This document shows positions 42,137 to 50,493 of a DNA stretch of 64,000 nt, one piece after another. Position 1 is the stretch's first letter. Each line of letters begins with the position of its first letter. The notes beneath the pieces were generated by a model, which saw nothing but the letters and a program-made list of their open reading frames with translations, searched no databases and was not told where the DNA came from. The stretch is taken from positions 1 to 64,000 of the forward strand of contig NZ_BOOO01000038.1 of assembly GCF_016863275.1 (NCBI RefSeq), in the 5' to 3' direction. This DNA comes from Planotetraspora mira (lineage in GTDB: Bacteria > Actinomycetota > Actinomycetes > Streptosporangiales > Streptosporangiaceae). The position numbers and the translations under genes were made by a program.

Positions 42137-43636
42137 ATGCTCCGCAGACGCACGGTCATCGCCGGATGCGCTCTGGTCATCGGCGCCATCACCGCGATGG
42201 CGTCACCCGCGGCCGCCGCACCTGCCCCTGGCGCCGCCCCCGGAACGTCCGCTACCGCCGTCAAACCGCCGCCCGGCATGCTCGACGCCATGAAGCGCGA
42301 CCTCAACCTCAGCTCCGAGCAGGCCGAGTCCCGGCTGCTCAACGAGGCCCACGCCGGTGCGGTCGAGCCCCGGATCCGCAAGAATCTCAAGGACACGTTC
42401 GCCGGCTCGTGGGTGGCGGGAGACACCGCCTCGACGCTCGTGGTCGCCACGACGGACGCCTCCGGCGCCGCGGCCGTCACCGCGTCGGGCGCCCAGGTCA
42501 GGGTGGTCGACCACAGCCTCGACGCGCTCAACGCCGCCAAGGAGACCCTGGACCGGAACGCCGCCGCCGCGCCCAGGACCGCGCCCGTCTGGTACGTCGA
42601 CGTCCGGAGCAACCGCGTCGTCGTCCTGTCCTCCCAGCCCGCGCAGGCCGACGCCTTCGTCGCCGCCAGCGGCGTGGACAAGTCGCTCGTCCGGATCGAG
42701 ATGTCCAACGAGCAGCCCCGCACGTACTACAACGTGCGCGGCGGCGACGCGTACTACATCAACAGTTCCTCCCGCTGCTCCGTCGGCTTCGCCATCACCC
42801 GCGGCACCACCAACGGTTTCGTGAGCGCCGGTCACTGCGGACGCGCGGGGAACACCACGACCGGTTACAACCAGGTCGCCCAGGGCACCTTCCAGGGCTC
42901 GTCCTTCCCGGGCAACGACTACTCCTGGGTCGCCGTCAACAGCAACTGGACGCCCGTCCCCTACGTCAACAACGGCAGCGGCGGCAACGTCACGGTCAGC
43001 GGCTCCACCGTCGCCGTCGTGGGCGCCTCCATCTGCCGCTCCGGTTCCACCACCGGCTGGCACTGCGGCACCGTCCAGCAACTCAACACCAGCGTGACCT
43101 ACTCCCAGGGCACCGTCTCCGGCGTCACCCGCACCAACGTCTGCGCCGAGCCCGGCGACTCCGGCGGCTCCTTCATCTCCGGCAGCCAGGCCCAAGGCGT
43201 CACCTCCGGCGGCTCGGGCAACTGCACCTCCGGCGGCACGACCTACTTCCAGCCCGTCAACGAGATCCTCTCGACCTACGGCCTGACCCTCGTGACGTCC
43301 GGCGGCGGCACCCCGCCCACAGGCGCCTGCACCGGTTACCAGTCGACCTACACCGGCAGCCTGACCAGCGGCGCCAGCGCCTACCAGCCGAACAACTCCT
43401 ACTACACGACGACCGTGACCGGCGTCCATCGCGGCTGCCTCGACGGTCCCAGCGGCGTCGACTTCGACCTCTACCTGCAGAAGTGGAGCGGCACCGCATG
43501 GGTCAACGTCGCCCAGGGCACCTCGTCAGGCCCTGACGAGACCGTCACCTACACCGGCACCGCCGGCCAGTACCGCTACCGCGTCCACGCCTACAGCGGC
43601 TCCGGCACCTACTCCCTGGGTGTCACCAGGCCGTAA
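42137..43636 (+). CDS. secreted S1 (streptogrisin/alpha-lytic type) protease with C-terminal extension
   Basis: A 499-aa secreted serine protease precursor. Signal peptide at residues 1-~28 (VIAGCALVIGAITAMASPAAAA), pro-domain of the alpha-lytic protease type to ~200 (NLSSEQAESRLLNE at the start), then the mature S1 domain. The catalytic triad is His233 (SAGHCG), Asp261 (GNDYSWV) and Ser342 (PGDSGGS). A Gly/Pro linker at ~395 leads to a ~105-residue beta domain (CTGYQSTYTGSLTSGASAYQ to the end), like pre-peptidase C-terminal or carbohydrate-binding modules. GGAGAG precedes ATG 42137. The tandem paralogue at 43823 lacks the extension. Confidence 0.95.
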   Translation: MLRRRTVIAGCALVIGAITAMASPAAAAPAPGAAPGTSATAVKPPPGMLDAMKRDLNLSSEQAESRLLNEAHAGAVEPRIRKNLKDTFAGSWVAGDTASTLVVATTDASGAAAVTASGAQVRVVDHSLDALNAAKETLDRNAAAAPRTAPVWYVDVRSNRVVVLSSQPAQADAFVAASGVDKSLVRIEMSNEQPRTYYNVRGGDAYYINSSSRCSVGFAITRGTTNGFVSAGHCGRAGNTTTGYNQVAQGTFQGSSFPGNDYSWVAVNSNWTPVPYVNNGSGGNVTVSGSTVAVVGASICRSGSTTGWHCGTVQQLNTSVTYSQGTVSGVTRTNVCAEPGDSGGSFISGSQAQGVTSGGSGNCTSGGTTYFQPVNEILSTYGLTLVTSGGGTPPTGACTGYQSTYTGSLTSGASAYQPNNSYYTTTVTGVHRGCLDGPSGVDFDLYLQKWSGTAWVNVAQGTSSGPDETVTYTGTAGQYRYRVHAYSGSGTYSLGVTRP

Positions 43637-43710
43637 CAGCAGGGCCGTGAACAGCAGGCCGTGAACACCGGGCCGTAACCGCCTGGTGGTGACGACTCGC
43701 GATGCACGAC

Positions 43711-43742
43711 AGGCGCCGCCGTACATGTGTACGGCGGCGCCT
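43711..43742. terminator. perfect hairpin terminator between the two proteases
   Basis: A 15-bp stem AGGCGCCGCCGTACA (43711-43725) and TGTACGGCGGCGCCT (43728-43742). Upstream at 43635-43680 are three imperfect copies of a CAGGCCGTGAACA-type direct repeat. Confidence 0.85.
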
Positions 43743-43822
43743 CCGTGTTCCGGAGATCATCGGCAGGTAGATTCGGCACCGCTCCCCCTGACCCGTGAAA
43801 CGGCGACAGACGAGGAGAGCCC

Positions 43823-44977
43823 ATGCTCCGCAGGCGTACGGCGGCCAGAGGATCCACTCTGGCGATCGGTGTCCTGGCCATCGGCGTCCTGATCATCGCA
43901 CCCGCCGTCGCGGACCCCGCGCCGGAGACGGCGGACGCCCTCCCCTCCCAGGCGATGCTCGACGCGATCCAGCACGACCTCGGCCTCAGCGCGGAGCAGG
44001 CCAGGACCCGCCTGCTCAACGAGTCGCGCGCGAGCGCGTCCGAGGTGGTCCTGCGCGGCAGGCTCGGCGACAGCTACGCCGGCTCGTGGGTCACCGGACC
44101 GGCGTCCGAGACGTTCGTCGTGGCCACGACGGACGCCTCAAAGAGCGAGACCATCACCGCGTCGGGCGCGCGGCCCGAAGTCGTCCGTCACAGCCTCGCC
44201 GAACTGACCGCGTCCGAGGAGGCTCTGAACCGGCACTCCTCGACCGCTCCCGGGAGCACTCCCATCTGGTACGTCGACGTCCGGAACAACCAGGTCGTCG
44301 TCCTGTCCTCCGAGCCCTCGGAGGCCGACGCCTTCGTCGCCAGAAGCGGCGCCGACACCTCGCTCGTCCACGTGGAACGTTCGGACGAACGACCGAGGAC
44401 CTACCTGGACCTGCGCGGGGGCGACGCCTACTACATCGGCGGCTCGGCGCGCTGCTCGGTCGGCTTCTCCGTGGTCCGCGGCGGCACCAACGGTTTCGTG
44501 AGCGCCGGCCACTGCGCCGACGCGGGGAACTCGACGACCGGCTACAACCAGGCCGCCCAGGGCACCTTCCAAGGGTCGTCGTTCCCCGGTGACGACTACT
44601 CCTGGGTCGCCGTCAACGGCGACTGGACGCCACGGCCCTGGGTCCGCGACGGCGGCGGCGACATCATCGTCAAAGGGGCCGCCGCCTCCGTCGTCGGCGC
44701 CTCTGTGTGCCGTTCCGGCTCCACCACCGGCTGGCACTGCGGCACCATCGAGCAGCGCGACGCCAGCGTGACCTACTCCCAGGGCACCGTCTCCGGCGTC
44801 ACCCGCACCAACGTCTGCGCCGAGCCCGGCGACTCCGGCGGCTCCTTCATCTCCGGCAGCCAGGCCCAAGGCGTCACCTCCGGCGGCTCCGGCGACTGCA
44901 CCTCCGGCGGCACGACCTACTTCCAGCCCGTCAACGAGATCCTCTCGGCCTACGGCCTCTCGCTCATGACCGGCTAG
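43823..44977 (+). CDS. secreted S1 (streptogrisin type) protease, second copy
   Basis: A 384-aa precursor homologous to the protease just upstream. The signal peptide covers residues ~12-34 (LAIGVLAIGVLIIAPAVADP), the alpha-lytic pro-domain reaches ~195, and the triad is His230 (SAGHCAD), Asp258 (GDDYSWV) and Ser338 (PGDSGGS). The protein ends at the S1 domain. The stretch 44763-44889 is identical to 43089-43215 of the first gene, while 5' parts are clearly diverged; this points to recent gene conversion. GGAGAG precedes ATG 43823. Probably transcribed separately, because a strong terminator precedes it. Confidence 0.94.
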   Translation: MLRRRTAARGSTLAIGVLAIGVLIIAPAVADPAPETADALPSQAMLDAIQHDLGLSAEQARTRLLNESRASASEVVLRGRLGDSYAGSWVTGPASETFVVATTDASKSETITASGARPEVVRHSLAELTASEEALNRHSSTAPGSTPIWYVDVRNNQVVVLSSEPSEADAFVARSGADTSLVHVERSDERPRTYLDLRGGDAYYIGGSARCSVGFSVVRGGTNGFVSAGHCADAGNSTTGYNQAAQGTFQGSSFPGDDYSWVAVNGDWTPRPWVRDGGGDIIVKGAAASVVGASVCRSGSTTGWHCGTIEQRDASVTYSQGTVSGVTRTNVCAEPGDSGGSFISGSQAQGVTSGGSGDCTSGGTTYFQPVNEILSAYGLSLMTG

Positions 44978-45011
44978 CTGCATTGACCCGCGGGGGCGTC
45001 GACGCGGATGG

Positions 45012-45761
45012 TCAGCGCGGCAGGCGGCGCCACACCGCCTGAGGCAGCACGCGCATGACGGCGAACACCGGCCGCAGCCTTCCGGGCACCCACACCGTCC
45101 GCCGGCCGGACCTGAGCCCCTCGATCACCGCGTCCGCCACGGTGTCCACCGTCACGGACATCGGGGCCGGACTCATGCCCTCGGTCATGCGCCCGATGAC
45201 GAACCCGGGCCGGACGACGACCACCCGGGCGCCGGATCCGTGGAGCGAGTCGGCGAGACCCTGGGCGAAACCGTCCAGCCCGGCCTTGGCCGAGCCGTAC
45301 ACGAAGTTGGCCTTGCGGACGCGCACGCCGGCGACGGACGACAAGACCACGAGCGTTCCATGCCCCTGCTCGCGTAGCCGCCGCGCGGCGGCGAGGCCGA
45401 TCGAGACGTGCCCGCCGAAGTTGACCGCGACGTCCCGCGCCGCCGCCACGGGGTCGGCGTCGTACACCGCCTGGCGGCCGAGCACGCCGAAGGCGGGGAT
45501 CACGACGTCGAGGTCCCCCAGTCGCGCGGCGGCGTCCTCAATCAGCGCGGCGTGCGTCTCGGGACGCGCGGCGTCGAAGTCGGCCAGGTGAACCTCGGCA
45601 CCCATCTTCCGCAGCCGATCCACTGGCGCGGTGCCGCCGCGCGCGGCCAGCATGACGCGCCGCGCACCATCTCTGACCAGACGCTCGACGATCGCGAGGC
45701 CGATCTCGCTGCGTCCGCCGAGAAGCAGGACGGTGTCCACGGAACCCAGGGCGTTCTTCAT
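45012..45761 (-). CDS. dprE2: decaprenylphosphoryl-2-keto-ribose reductase (DprE2-like SDR)
   Basis: A 249-aa NAD(P)H-dependent short-chain dehydrogenase. With DprE1 it epimerises decaprenylphosphoryl-ribose to decaprenylphosphoryl-arabinose, the donor for arabinan. The cofactor motif is LLLGGRSEIGLAI at residues ~12-24; catalytic Ser-Tyr-Lys lies in SSVAGVRVRKANFVYGSAKAG (S~142, Y~155, K~159). The C-terminal tail with WVPGRLRPVFAVMRVLPQAVWRRL, likely membrane-associating, is typical of DprE2. It starts 10 bp after the dprE1 stop, so the two genes are co-transcribed. Confidence 0.9.
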   Translation of the reverse strand: MKNALGSVDTVLLLGGRSEIGLAIVERLVRDGARRVMLAARGGTAPVDRLRKMGAEVHLADFDAARPETHAALIEDAAARLGDLDVVIPAFGVLGRQAVYDADPVAAARDVAVNFGGHVSIGLAAARRLREQGHGTLVVLSSVAGVRVRKANFVYGSAKAGLDGFAQGLADSLHGSGARVVVVRPGFVIGRMTEGMSPAPMSVTVDTVADAVIEGLRSGRRTVWVPGRLRPVFAVMRVLPQAVWRRLPR

Positions 45762-45771
45762 GGTCTCCCCC

Positions 45772-47124
45772 TCACAGGCACAACCTTCTCGCGAGGTCGG
45801 AGCGGAACACGCCCTCCGGGTCGGCCCGGTCGCGGATCGCCCGCCACTCCTCCAGGCGGGGATAGGTCCCGGCCATCATGGACGCCGGCATCCGGGAGTC
45901 CTTGGCCAGGTACAGCCTGCCCCCGGCGGCGGCCACCCACTCGTCGAACACGGTGAGCATCCCGGCCAGCCCGCGCTGTCCCACCGGGATGTCGAGTGCG
46001 AGCGTCCAGCCCGGCATGGGGAAGGACAACATCCCCGGCGTCCCCGGCCCGAATCTCTTGAGCACGGTCAGGAAGGACACCACACCCGCGTTGGAGAGGC
46101 GCTCCACCACACGGCGCAGCGTTTCCTCGGCTCCGAACGGCACGACGAACTGGTACTGGACGAACCCGCGGGAGCCGTACATGCGGTTCCAGTGCGCGAC
46201 CCCGTCCAGCGGGTGGAAGAACGGCGCGATCCCCTGGACGAGCCCGCGCCTGGCGGCGGGCGCCTTGCCGTACCAGGTGGCGTTGAACGCGCCCACCGTC
46301 GCCCGGTTGAGCAGGCCGCCCGGCACCCACGGCGGCGCGGCGAGCCGGGGCCGCGGCGCGAACGCGAGCGGGTCGCGCCGCATGCGGACGGGGAGTTCGT
46401 CCCTGCGAGCGTGGTCGCCCCGCGTGAGCACACTGCGGCCCATGCGGCCGCCGCGGGCGAGCAGGTCGATCCAGGCGACCGTGTAGCGGTACCGGTCGTC
46501 GGTCGCGGCCATCACCTCGAGCGTCTCGTCGAGGTCGCGGGTGCGCTCGACGTCGACCCGCATGCGTGAGGTCTCCACGGGAACGCATGCGAACGTCGCC
46601 TCGACGACGACTCCGGTCAGCCCCATGCCGCCGACCGTGGCCCAGAAGAGCTCGTCGTCCGGGGTCAGCACCCGCAGTGTCCCGTCAGCGGTGAGCAGGG
46701 TGAGCGAGCGCACGTGGGCGCCGAAGGAGGAGTCCACGTGGTGGTTCTTGCCGTGGACGTCGGCCGCGACGGCTCCGCCCACGGTGACGTGGCGCGTGCC
46801 CGGTGTCACCGGGACGAACCAGCCGCGCGGGACGAGTTCCGTCATCAGATCGTGCAGGCTCATGCCCGCCGACGCCGTCACCAGCCCGGTCGCCGGGTCG
46901 TGGTCCCACGACGGGGCGAGGGCCGTGCAGTCGAGCACCACCCCTCCCGAGTTCTGGGCGGCGTCGCCGTACGACCGGCCGAGCCCGCGCGCGACGACGC
47001 CGCGCCCGGTCGCCGCACGCACGAGAGCGGCGACCTCCTCCACCGACTGGGGGCGCGACAGGCGGGCGGGTGTGGGAGCCGTGCGCCCCCACCCCGTCAG
47101 GAGCGTCATGTCAGGAGAGTTCAC
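45772..47124 (-). CDS. dprE1: decaprenylphosphoryl-ribose 2-oxidase (DprE1-like)
   Basis: A 450-aa FAD enzyme oxidising the 2'-hydroxyl of decaprenylphosphoryl-ribose, the first half of the epimerisation completed by DprE2. The FAD-binding (VAO-type) domain has RGLGRSYGDAAQNSGG at ~46-61, VTPGTRHVTVGGAVAADVHGKNHH at ~105-130 and GGMGLTGVV. The substrate domain carries the family AKDSR at ~406-410. The Cys targeted by benzothiazinones in M. tuberculosis (Cys387, GWNICVDFP) corresponds to Ala376 here (GWTLALDIP). GTG 47124 lies 10 bp after the UbiA gene stop; ATG 47109 is possible. Context (ubiA, dprE2) is decisive. Confidence 0.93.
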   Translation of the reverse strand: MNSPDMTLLTGWGRTAPTPARLSRPQSVEEVAALVRAATGRGVVARGLGRSYGDAAQNSGGVVLDCTALAPSWDHDPATGLVTASAGMSLHDLMTELVPRGWFVPVTPGTRHVTVGGAVAADVHGKNHHVDSSFGAHVRSLTLLTADGTLRVLTPDDELFWATVGGMGLTGVVVEATFACVPVETSRMRVDVERTRDLDETLEVMAATDDRYRYTVAWIDLLARGGRMGRSVLTRGDHARRDELPVRMRRDPLAFAPRPRLAAPPWVPGGLLNRATVGAFNATWYGKAPAARRGLVQGIAPFFHPLDGVAHWNRMYGSRGFVQYQFVVPFGAEETLRRVVERLSNAGVVSFLTVLKRFGPGTPGMLSFPMPGWTLALDIPVGQRGLAGMLTVFDEWVAAAGGRLYLAKDSRMPASMMAGTYPRLEEWRAIRDRADPEGVFRSDLARRLCL

Positions 47125-47134
47125 GTCAGGATGG

Positions 47135-48067
47135 TCACGTCAGGTAGACGCCGACGGCGAGAGACAGCAGCAACAGCCCGATGAAGACCTGCAGCGGACG
47201 ATCCCGCAGGGCCAGCTCCTCTGGTTCCTCACCCACTCCGCGGTCCACGAGCAGGGCGTGCCGCAGCACGACGAGGACGAACGGGACGATGCTCACGGCA
47301 TAGGGCGCGCGGGCGGCGCCCTCATGCTCCTGCAAGGCCCACAGGCAGTAGGTGACGATCATCGCGCCCGACGCCATGACCCGGACGTGCCCGAGGTAGG
47401 CGACCGTGTACGTCACCAGAGTCGCCCGGGTGCCGTTCCCACCCTGGGCGCGCAGCTCGGCCTCCCTCTTGCCTGCCACGAGCAGGAGCGACCCCAGGGA
47501 GATGACGACGAGGAACCAGCTCGTCACGGGCACGGCCACCGCGACCGCGCCCGCGTAGGCCCGGATCACGTGGCAGCCGGCGACGGCGACGAGGTCGACC
47601 ACCGGCTGCCGCTTGAGCCAGAGCGTGTAGGAGAACGTCAGCGCGATGTAGGCGGCGACCACGGCGGCGAGCCGCCAGCCGTCGGCCCAGCCGGCCAGGA
47701 GGCCGAGGACGATCAGGACCGTGCCGGTGACGCGCGCGAGCCGTACGGACACGGCGCCGGAGGCGATCGGCCGCAGCCGCTTGCGCGGGTGACGCCGGTC
47801 GGCGTCCGCGTCGGCGGCGTCGTTGAACATGTACGTGCCGCTCGCCGTCATGCAGAACGCGGCGAAGGCGATGAGCGAGCCGCGCAGCCCCTCACCCGTC
47901 GTGAGCACCCCCGCGGCCGCCGGGGCGGCGAAGACGAGCGCGTTCTTGAGCCACTGGCGGGGACGGCAGGCGCGGAACAGCGCGGCCGCCACCGAGTGGG
48001 TGGCGGGTCCGCTCGCCGGTGGTACGTCGTCCACCGGCGAGCGGAGTGCCGGGCCTTCCGTGCTCAT
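47135..48067 (-). CDS. ubiA: decaprenyl-phosphate phosphoribosyltransferase (UbiA superfamily)
   Basis: A 310-aa membrane enzyme that adds phosphoribose from PRPP to decaprenyl phosphate, the first committed step of arabinose donor synthesis. The UbiA motif NDAADADADRRHPRK lies at residues ~82-96 and the second Asp-rich loop is replaced by KREAELRAQGG at ~202, as in the mycobacterial enzyme Rv3806c. RPRQWLKNALVFAAP near the N terminus and seven to nine TM helices fit this family. It is followed at 10-bp spacings by dprE1 and dprE2, so this is a complete decaprenylphosphoryl-arabinose operon. Confidence 0.93.
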   Translation of the reverse strand: MSTEGPALRSPVDDVPPASGPATHSVAAALFRACRPRQWLKNALVFAAPAAAGVLTTGEGLRGSLIAFAAFCMTASGTYMFNDAADADADRRHPRKRLRPIASGAVSVRLARVTGTVLIVLGLLAGWADGWRLAAVVAAYIALTFSYTLWLKRQPVVDLVAVAGCHVIRAYAGAVAVAVPVTSWFLVVISLGSLLLVAGKREAELRAQGGNGTRATLVTYTVAYLGHVRVMASGAMIVTYCLWALQEHEGAARAPYAVSIVPFVLVVLRHALLVDRGVGEEPEELALRDRPLQVFIGLLLLSLAVGVYLT

Positions 48068-48118
48068 GGCTGCCGTCCCGCTCGGGTCACGGCCCGTCTC
48101 AGTCCGCGCGTCCGTGTC

Positions 48119-49078
48119 TCACTCCGCGTCGGCCGCGGACGCCGTCGCCGGCTCGTCCTTGGAGGCCGCGGCGGAGGGAGCGCGCAGGAGCACGAATCCC
48201 GCCACGGCGAGGATGAGCCCGATGATGAGCGACAGCAACGGCGCGGTCGTCTTGATGAGCGTGATCTGGTCCATGCTGTCTCTGGCGGTGCGGACCAGTT
48301 CGCCGATGGTCTGCGGCGTGAACTGCGCGGTGGCGATCAGGGCGGGCATCCGCTCGACCCCGTCGGCCGTCTTGAGCACCTCGTGACGCTGCTGCTCCTG
48401 CTTGACCGGCGCGCCCGTCGTGGGCTCCACCCAGAACGTCACGACGCCGTCGTAGACGCGGTTGACCTGGACGTCGCCCGGGTCGGTCATGCCCAGCACC
48501 GACGCGGGCGCGGTGAGCGTCTGGGTGACCGTGGGCGGGATCTTCTGCTGGAACTTGTAGACCTTGAGCCCGTCGACGGTGTCCTCGCCGACGAACGCCG
48601 CGTCCCAGGCCTTGCGGGTGGAGGTGTCGAACACCTTGTAGGTCTTCTTCTCCACACCGAAGGGGAACAGGAAGATCTGGCCGTCCAACTGGACCGGCTG
48701 CTTGTCCACGCTCACGCCGCAGCAGTTGACCCCGGCGCCGTTGTACTTGTTGAACGCGCTGCGGAACTCCGACAGCGAGATCGACGGCCTGCTGTTGGTC
48801 ACGTCGTTGACGGCGGTGAACTGGTCCCAGACGACGTGGTCGTCCTTGGACTCCGCCACGTCGCCCCGAGTCGTGACGGTGATGTCGAGGGTGCCGGTGA
48901 GGACCTTCAGATCCTGCTGGCTGAAGTACTGGGCGTTGTCCGCGGAGAGCTTCGAGACGGAGTACTGGTCGGACGGAGCCTCGATGAGCTTGCCCGCCAC
49001 CTGGAATCTCAACAGCGGAGCCAGAACGACAAGGAACGCCCCGACGGCTAGCAGAACAACTCCGGTGGCGCGGCGCAT
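48119..49078 (-). CDS. DUF3068 (PorA-like) membrane protein, copy 1
   Basis: A 319-aa envelope protein. ATG 49078 has GGAGGAG just upstream; the start at 49096 is not supported. TM helices at ~7-26 (GVVLLAVGAFLVVLAPLL) and ~270-295 (LLSLIIGLILAVAGFVLL) flank a large extracytoplasmic domain. That domain has a Cys-Cys-Gly motif (GVNCCGVSVD at ~130) and WVEPTTGAPVKQEQ near its end, as in DUF3068. In mycobacteria DUF3068 genes lie near aftD and arabinan genes; their function is not established. A paralogue occurs at 54474. It is followed by ubiA on the same strand (51-bp gap). Confidence 0.88.
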   Translation of the reverse strand: MRRATGVVLLAVGAFLVVLAPLLRFQVAGKLIEAPSDQYSVSKLSADNAQYFSQQDLKVLTGTLDITVTTRGDVAESKDDHVVWDQFTAVNDVTNSRPSISLSEFRSAFNKYNGAGVNCCGVSVDKQPVQLDGQIFLFPFGVEKKTYKVFDTSTRKAWDAAFVGEDTVDGLKVYKFQQKIPPTVTQTLTAPASVLGMTDPGDVQVNRVYDGVVTFWVEPTTGAPVKQEQQRHEVLKTADGVERMPALIATAQFTPQTIGELVRTARDSMDQITLIKTTAPLLSLIIGLILAVAGFVLLRAPSAAASKDEPATASAADAE

Positions 49079-49142
49079 TCGCTCCTCCTGGGGCATCCCG
49101 CAAAGGGGGGTGAGAGACTTTGAAATTGTGAGGTTTTGTACT

Positions 49143-49154
49143 GAAACATGTTTC
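49143..49154. promoter_or_regulatory. palindrome GAAACATGTTTC upstream of DUF3068 copy 1
   Basis: A perfect 12-bp palindrome in the 131-bp divergent promoter region. It matches TnnAACnnGTTnn of the KstR-type box except for the last base. A related GAAACAGGTTCTA occurs at about 49216-49228, at the start of the acyltransferase gene. Confidence 0.4.
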
Positions 49155-49209
49155 TATTCCGCGTTATGTTAGTCGCGCACGTGACCCACGTCACCAGGGA
49201 TGCGGAAAA

Positions 49210-50493
49210 GTGACCGAAACAGGTTCTAGCGAGATACCGGCGAGTTCCCCGCGAGCGGAGAACCCCCGCCCCGTCTCCCCCGACCTGCCGGCCACCGGTG
49301 GGCGTCAGGCGTCCCTCGACGGACTGCGCGCCATCGCCGCCTTCGGAGTGCTCCTCTTCCACGTGTCGATCGAGACCGGGACCGCGCTCCGCGAGGGTTT
49401 CCTCGGCGGCGTCCTCGCCCGCGGCGAGGTGGGAGTGCCGATCTTCTTCACCCTGTCCGGCCTGCTGCTGTACCGGCCGTGGGCGCGGGCGGTGCTGGAG
49501 GACTCCCCCGAGCCCGACACCAGGGTCTACCTCTGGAAGCGCCTGCTCCGGATCATGCCGGCGTACTGGCTGGTCGTCGTCGTGGCCCTGCTGTTGTGGG
49601 GGGGCGCCCACCGCGGCGACCTGTGGACGTGGACCGAGATGTTGTTCCTGCTGCACAACTACGACATCGACCACTGGTGGTACGGACTGGGACCGCAGGG
49701 CCTCGGCCAGATGTGGAGCCTGTCGGTCGAGGTCGCGTTCTACCTCACCCTGCCGATCATGGCCGCGGCCCTGCGCGCCTTCGCGACACGGGGCGGCGCG
49801 TCGGTCGCCACCCGCGCCAGGCGACTGCTCATCGGCCTCGCCGTGTTCGGCGGCCTGTCCTACATCTACACGATCTTCGAGTTCCACCCCGACTACCGGC
49901 CCTGGATGAACATCTGGCTGCCTCGATCGTGGACGTTCTTCGTCCCCGGCATGATGCTCGCGGTCGTCTCCGTCTGGGCGCGGACCGGAGCCGAGGCGCC
50001 ACGACGCTTCGGCCGGGCCGTCCACGCCTCCACGGGCTCGTTGTGGCTGATCGCGGCCTTGGCGTACGTGATCGCGGCCACGCCGGTGACCGGCGCCCGG
50101 TTCGTCGGCATCGACGGGATGTGGACCGGCCTGTTCGAGCAGATCCTCTACACGACCGTGGCGTTCTGCCTCGTGGCCCCCGCCGCCCTCGGGCCGGAGC
50201 GGGGCGGCCTCAGCGCGTCGGTGCTGGGCGGCCGCACGATGAGCTACCTGGGCCGGGTGTCCTACAGCGTCTTCCTGTGGCAGTTCGTGGTGCTCTACCT
50301 GTGGCGGGACTTCACGGGTCAGGCGACGTGGACGGGCGACCTGATCCTCAACTTCGTGCCGGTGGCCGGGCTCACCCTCCTGATGGCCCACCTGACCTAC
50401 CGGTACGTCGAGGAGCCCGCACGCCGTCTGATCCGCTACGTGGCCCCCCGGCCGCATCCGGCGAAGGAGGCCGCCCTCCAGCCGGCTCCCTAG
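49210..50493 (+). CDS. acyltransferase 3 family membrane protein
   Basis: A 427-aa integral membrane O-acyltransferase (OafA/YrhL type). After a Pro-rich polar N terminus, the first TM carries the family motif SLDGLRAIAAFGVLLFHVS with Arg and His; a second motif GVPIFFTLSGLLLYRPW with the LYRPW arginine follows. About ten TM helices end near residue 405 (LMAHLTYRYVEEPARRLIR). It probably adds acetyl, succinyl or another acyl group to an envelope glycan. It is divergent from DUF3068 and arabinan genes. Its TAG stop shares the CTAG palindrome (50490-50493) with the stop of the convergent SDR gene. Confidence 0.92.
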   Translation: MTETGSSEIPASSPRAENPRPVSPDLPATGGRQASLDGLRAIAAFGVLLFHVSIETGTALREGFLGGVLARGEVGVPIFFTLSGLLLYRPWARAVLEDSPEPDTRVYLWKRLLRIMPAYWLVVVVALLLWGGAHRGDLWTWTEMLFLLHNYDIDHWWYGLGPQGLGQMWSLSVEVAFYLTLPIMAAALRAFATRGGASVATRARRLLIGLAVFGGLSYIYTIFEFHPDYRPWMNIWLPRSWTFFVPGMMLAVVSVWARTGAEAPRRFGRAVHASTGSLWLIAALAYVIAATPVTGARFVGIDGMWTGLFEQILYTTVAFCLVAPAALGPERGGLSASVLGGRTMSYLGRVSYSVFLWQFVVLYLWRDFTGQATWTGDLILNFVPVAGLTLLMAHLTYRYVEEPARRLIRYVAPRPHPAKEAALQPAP

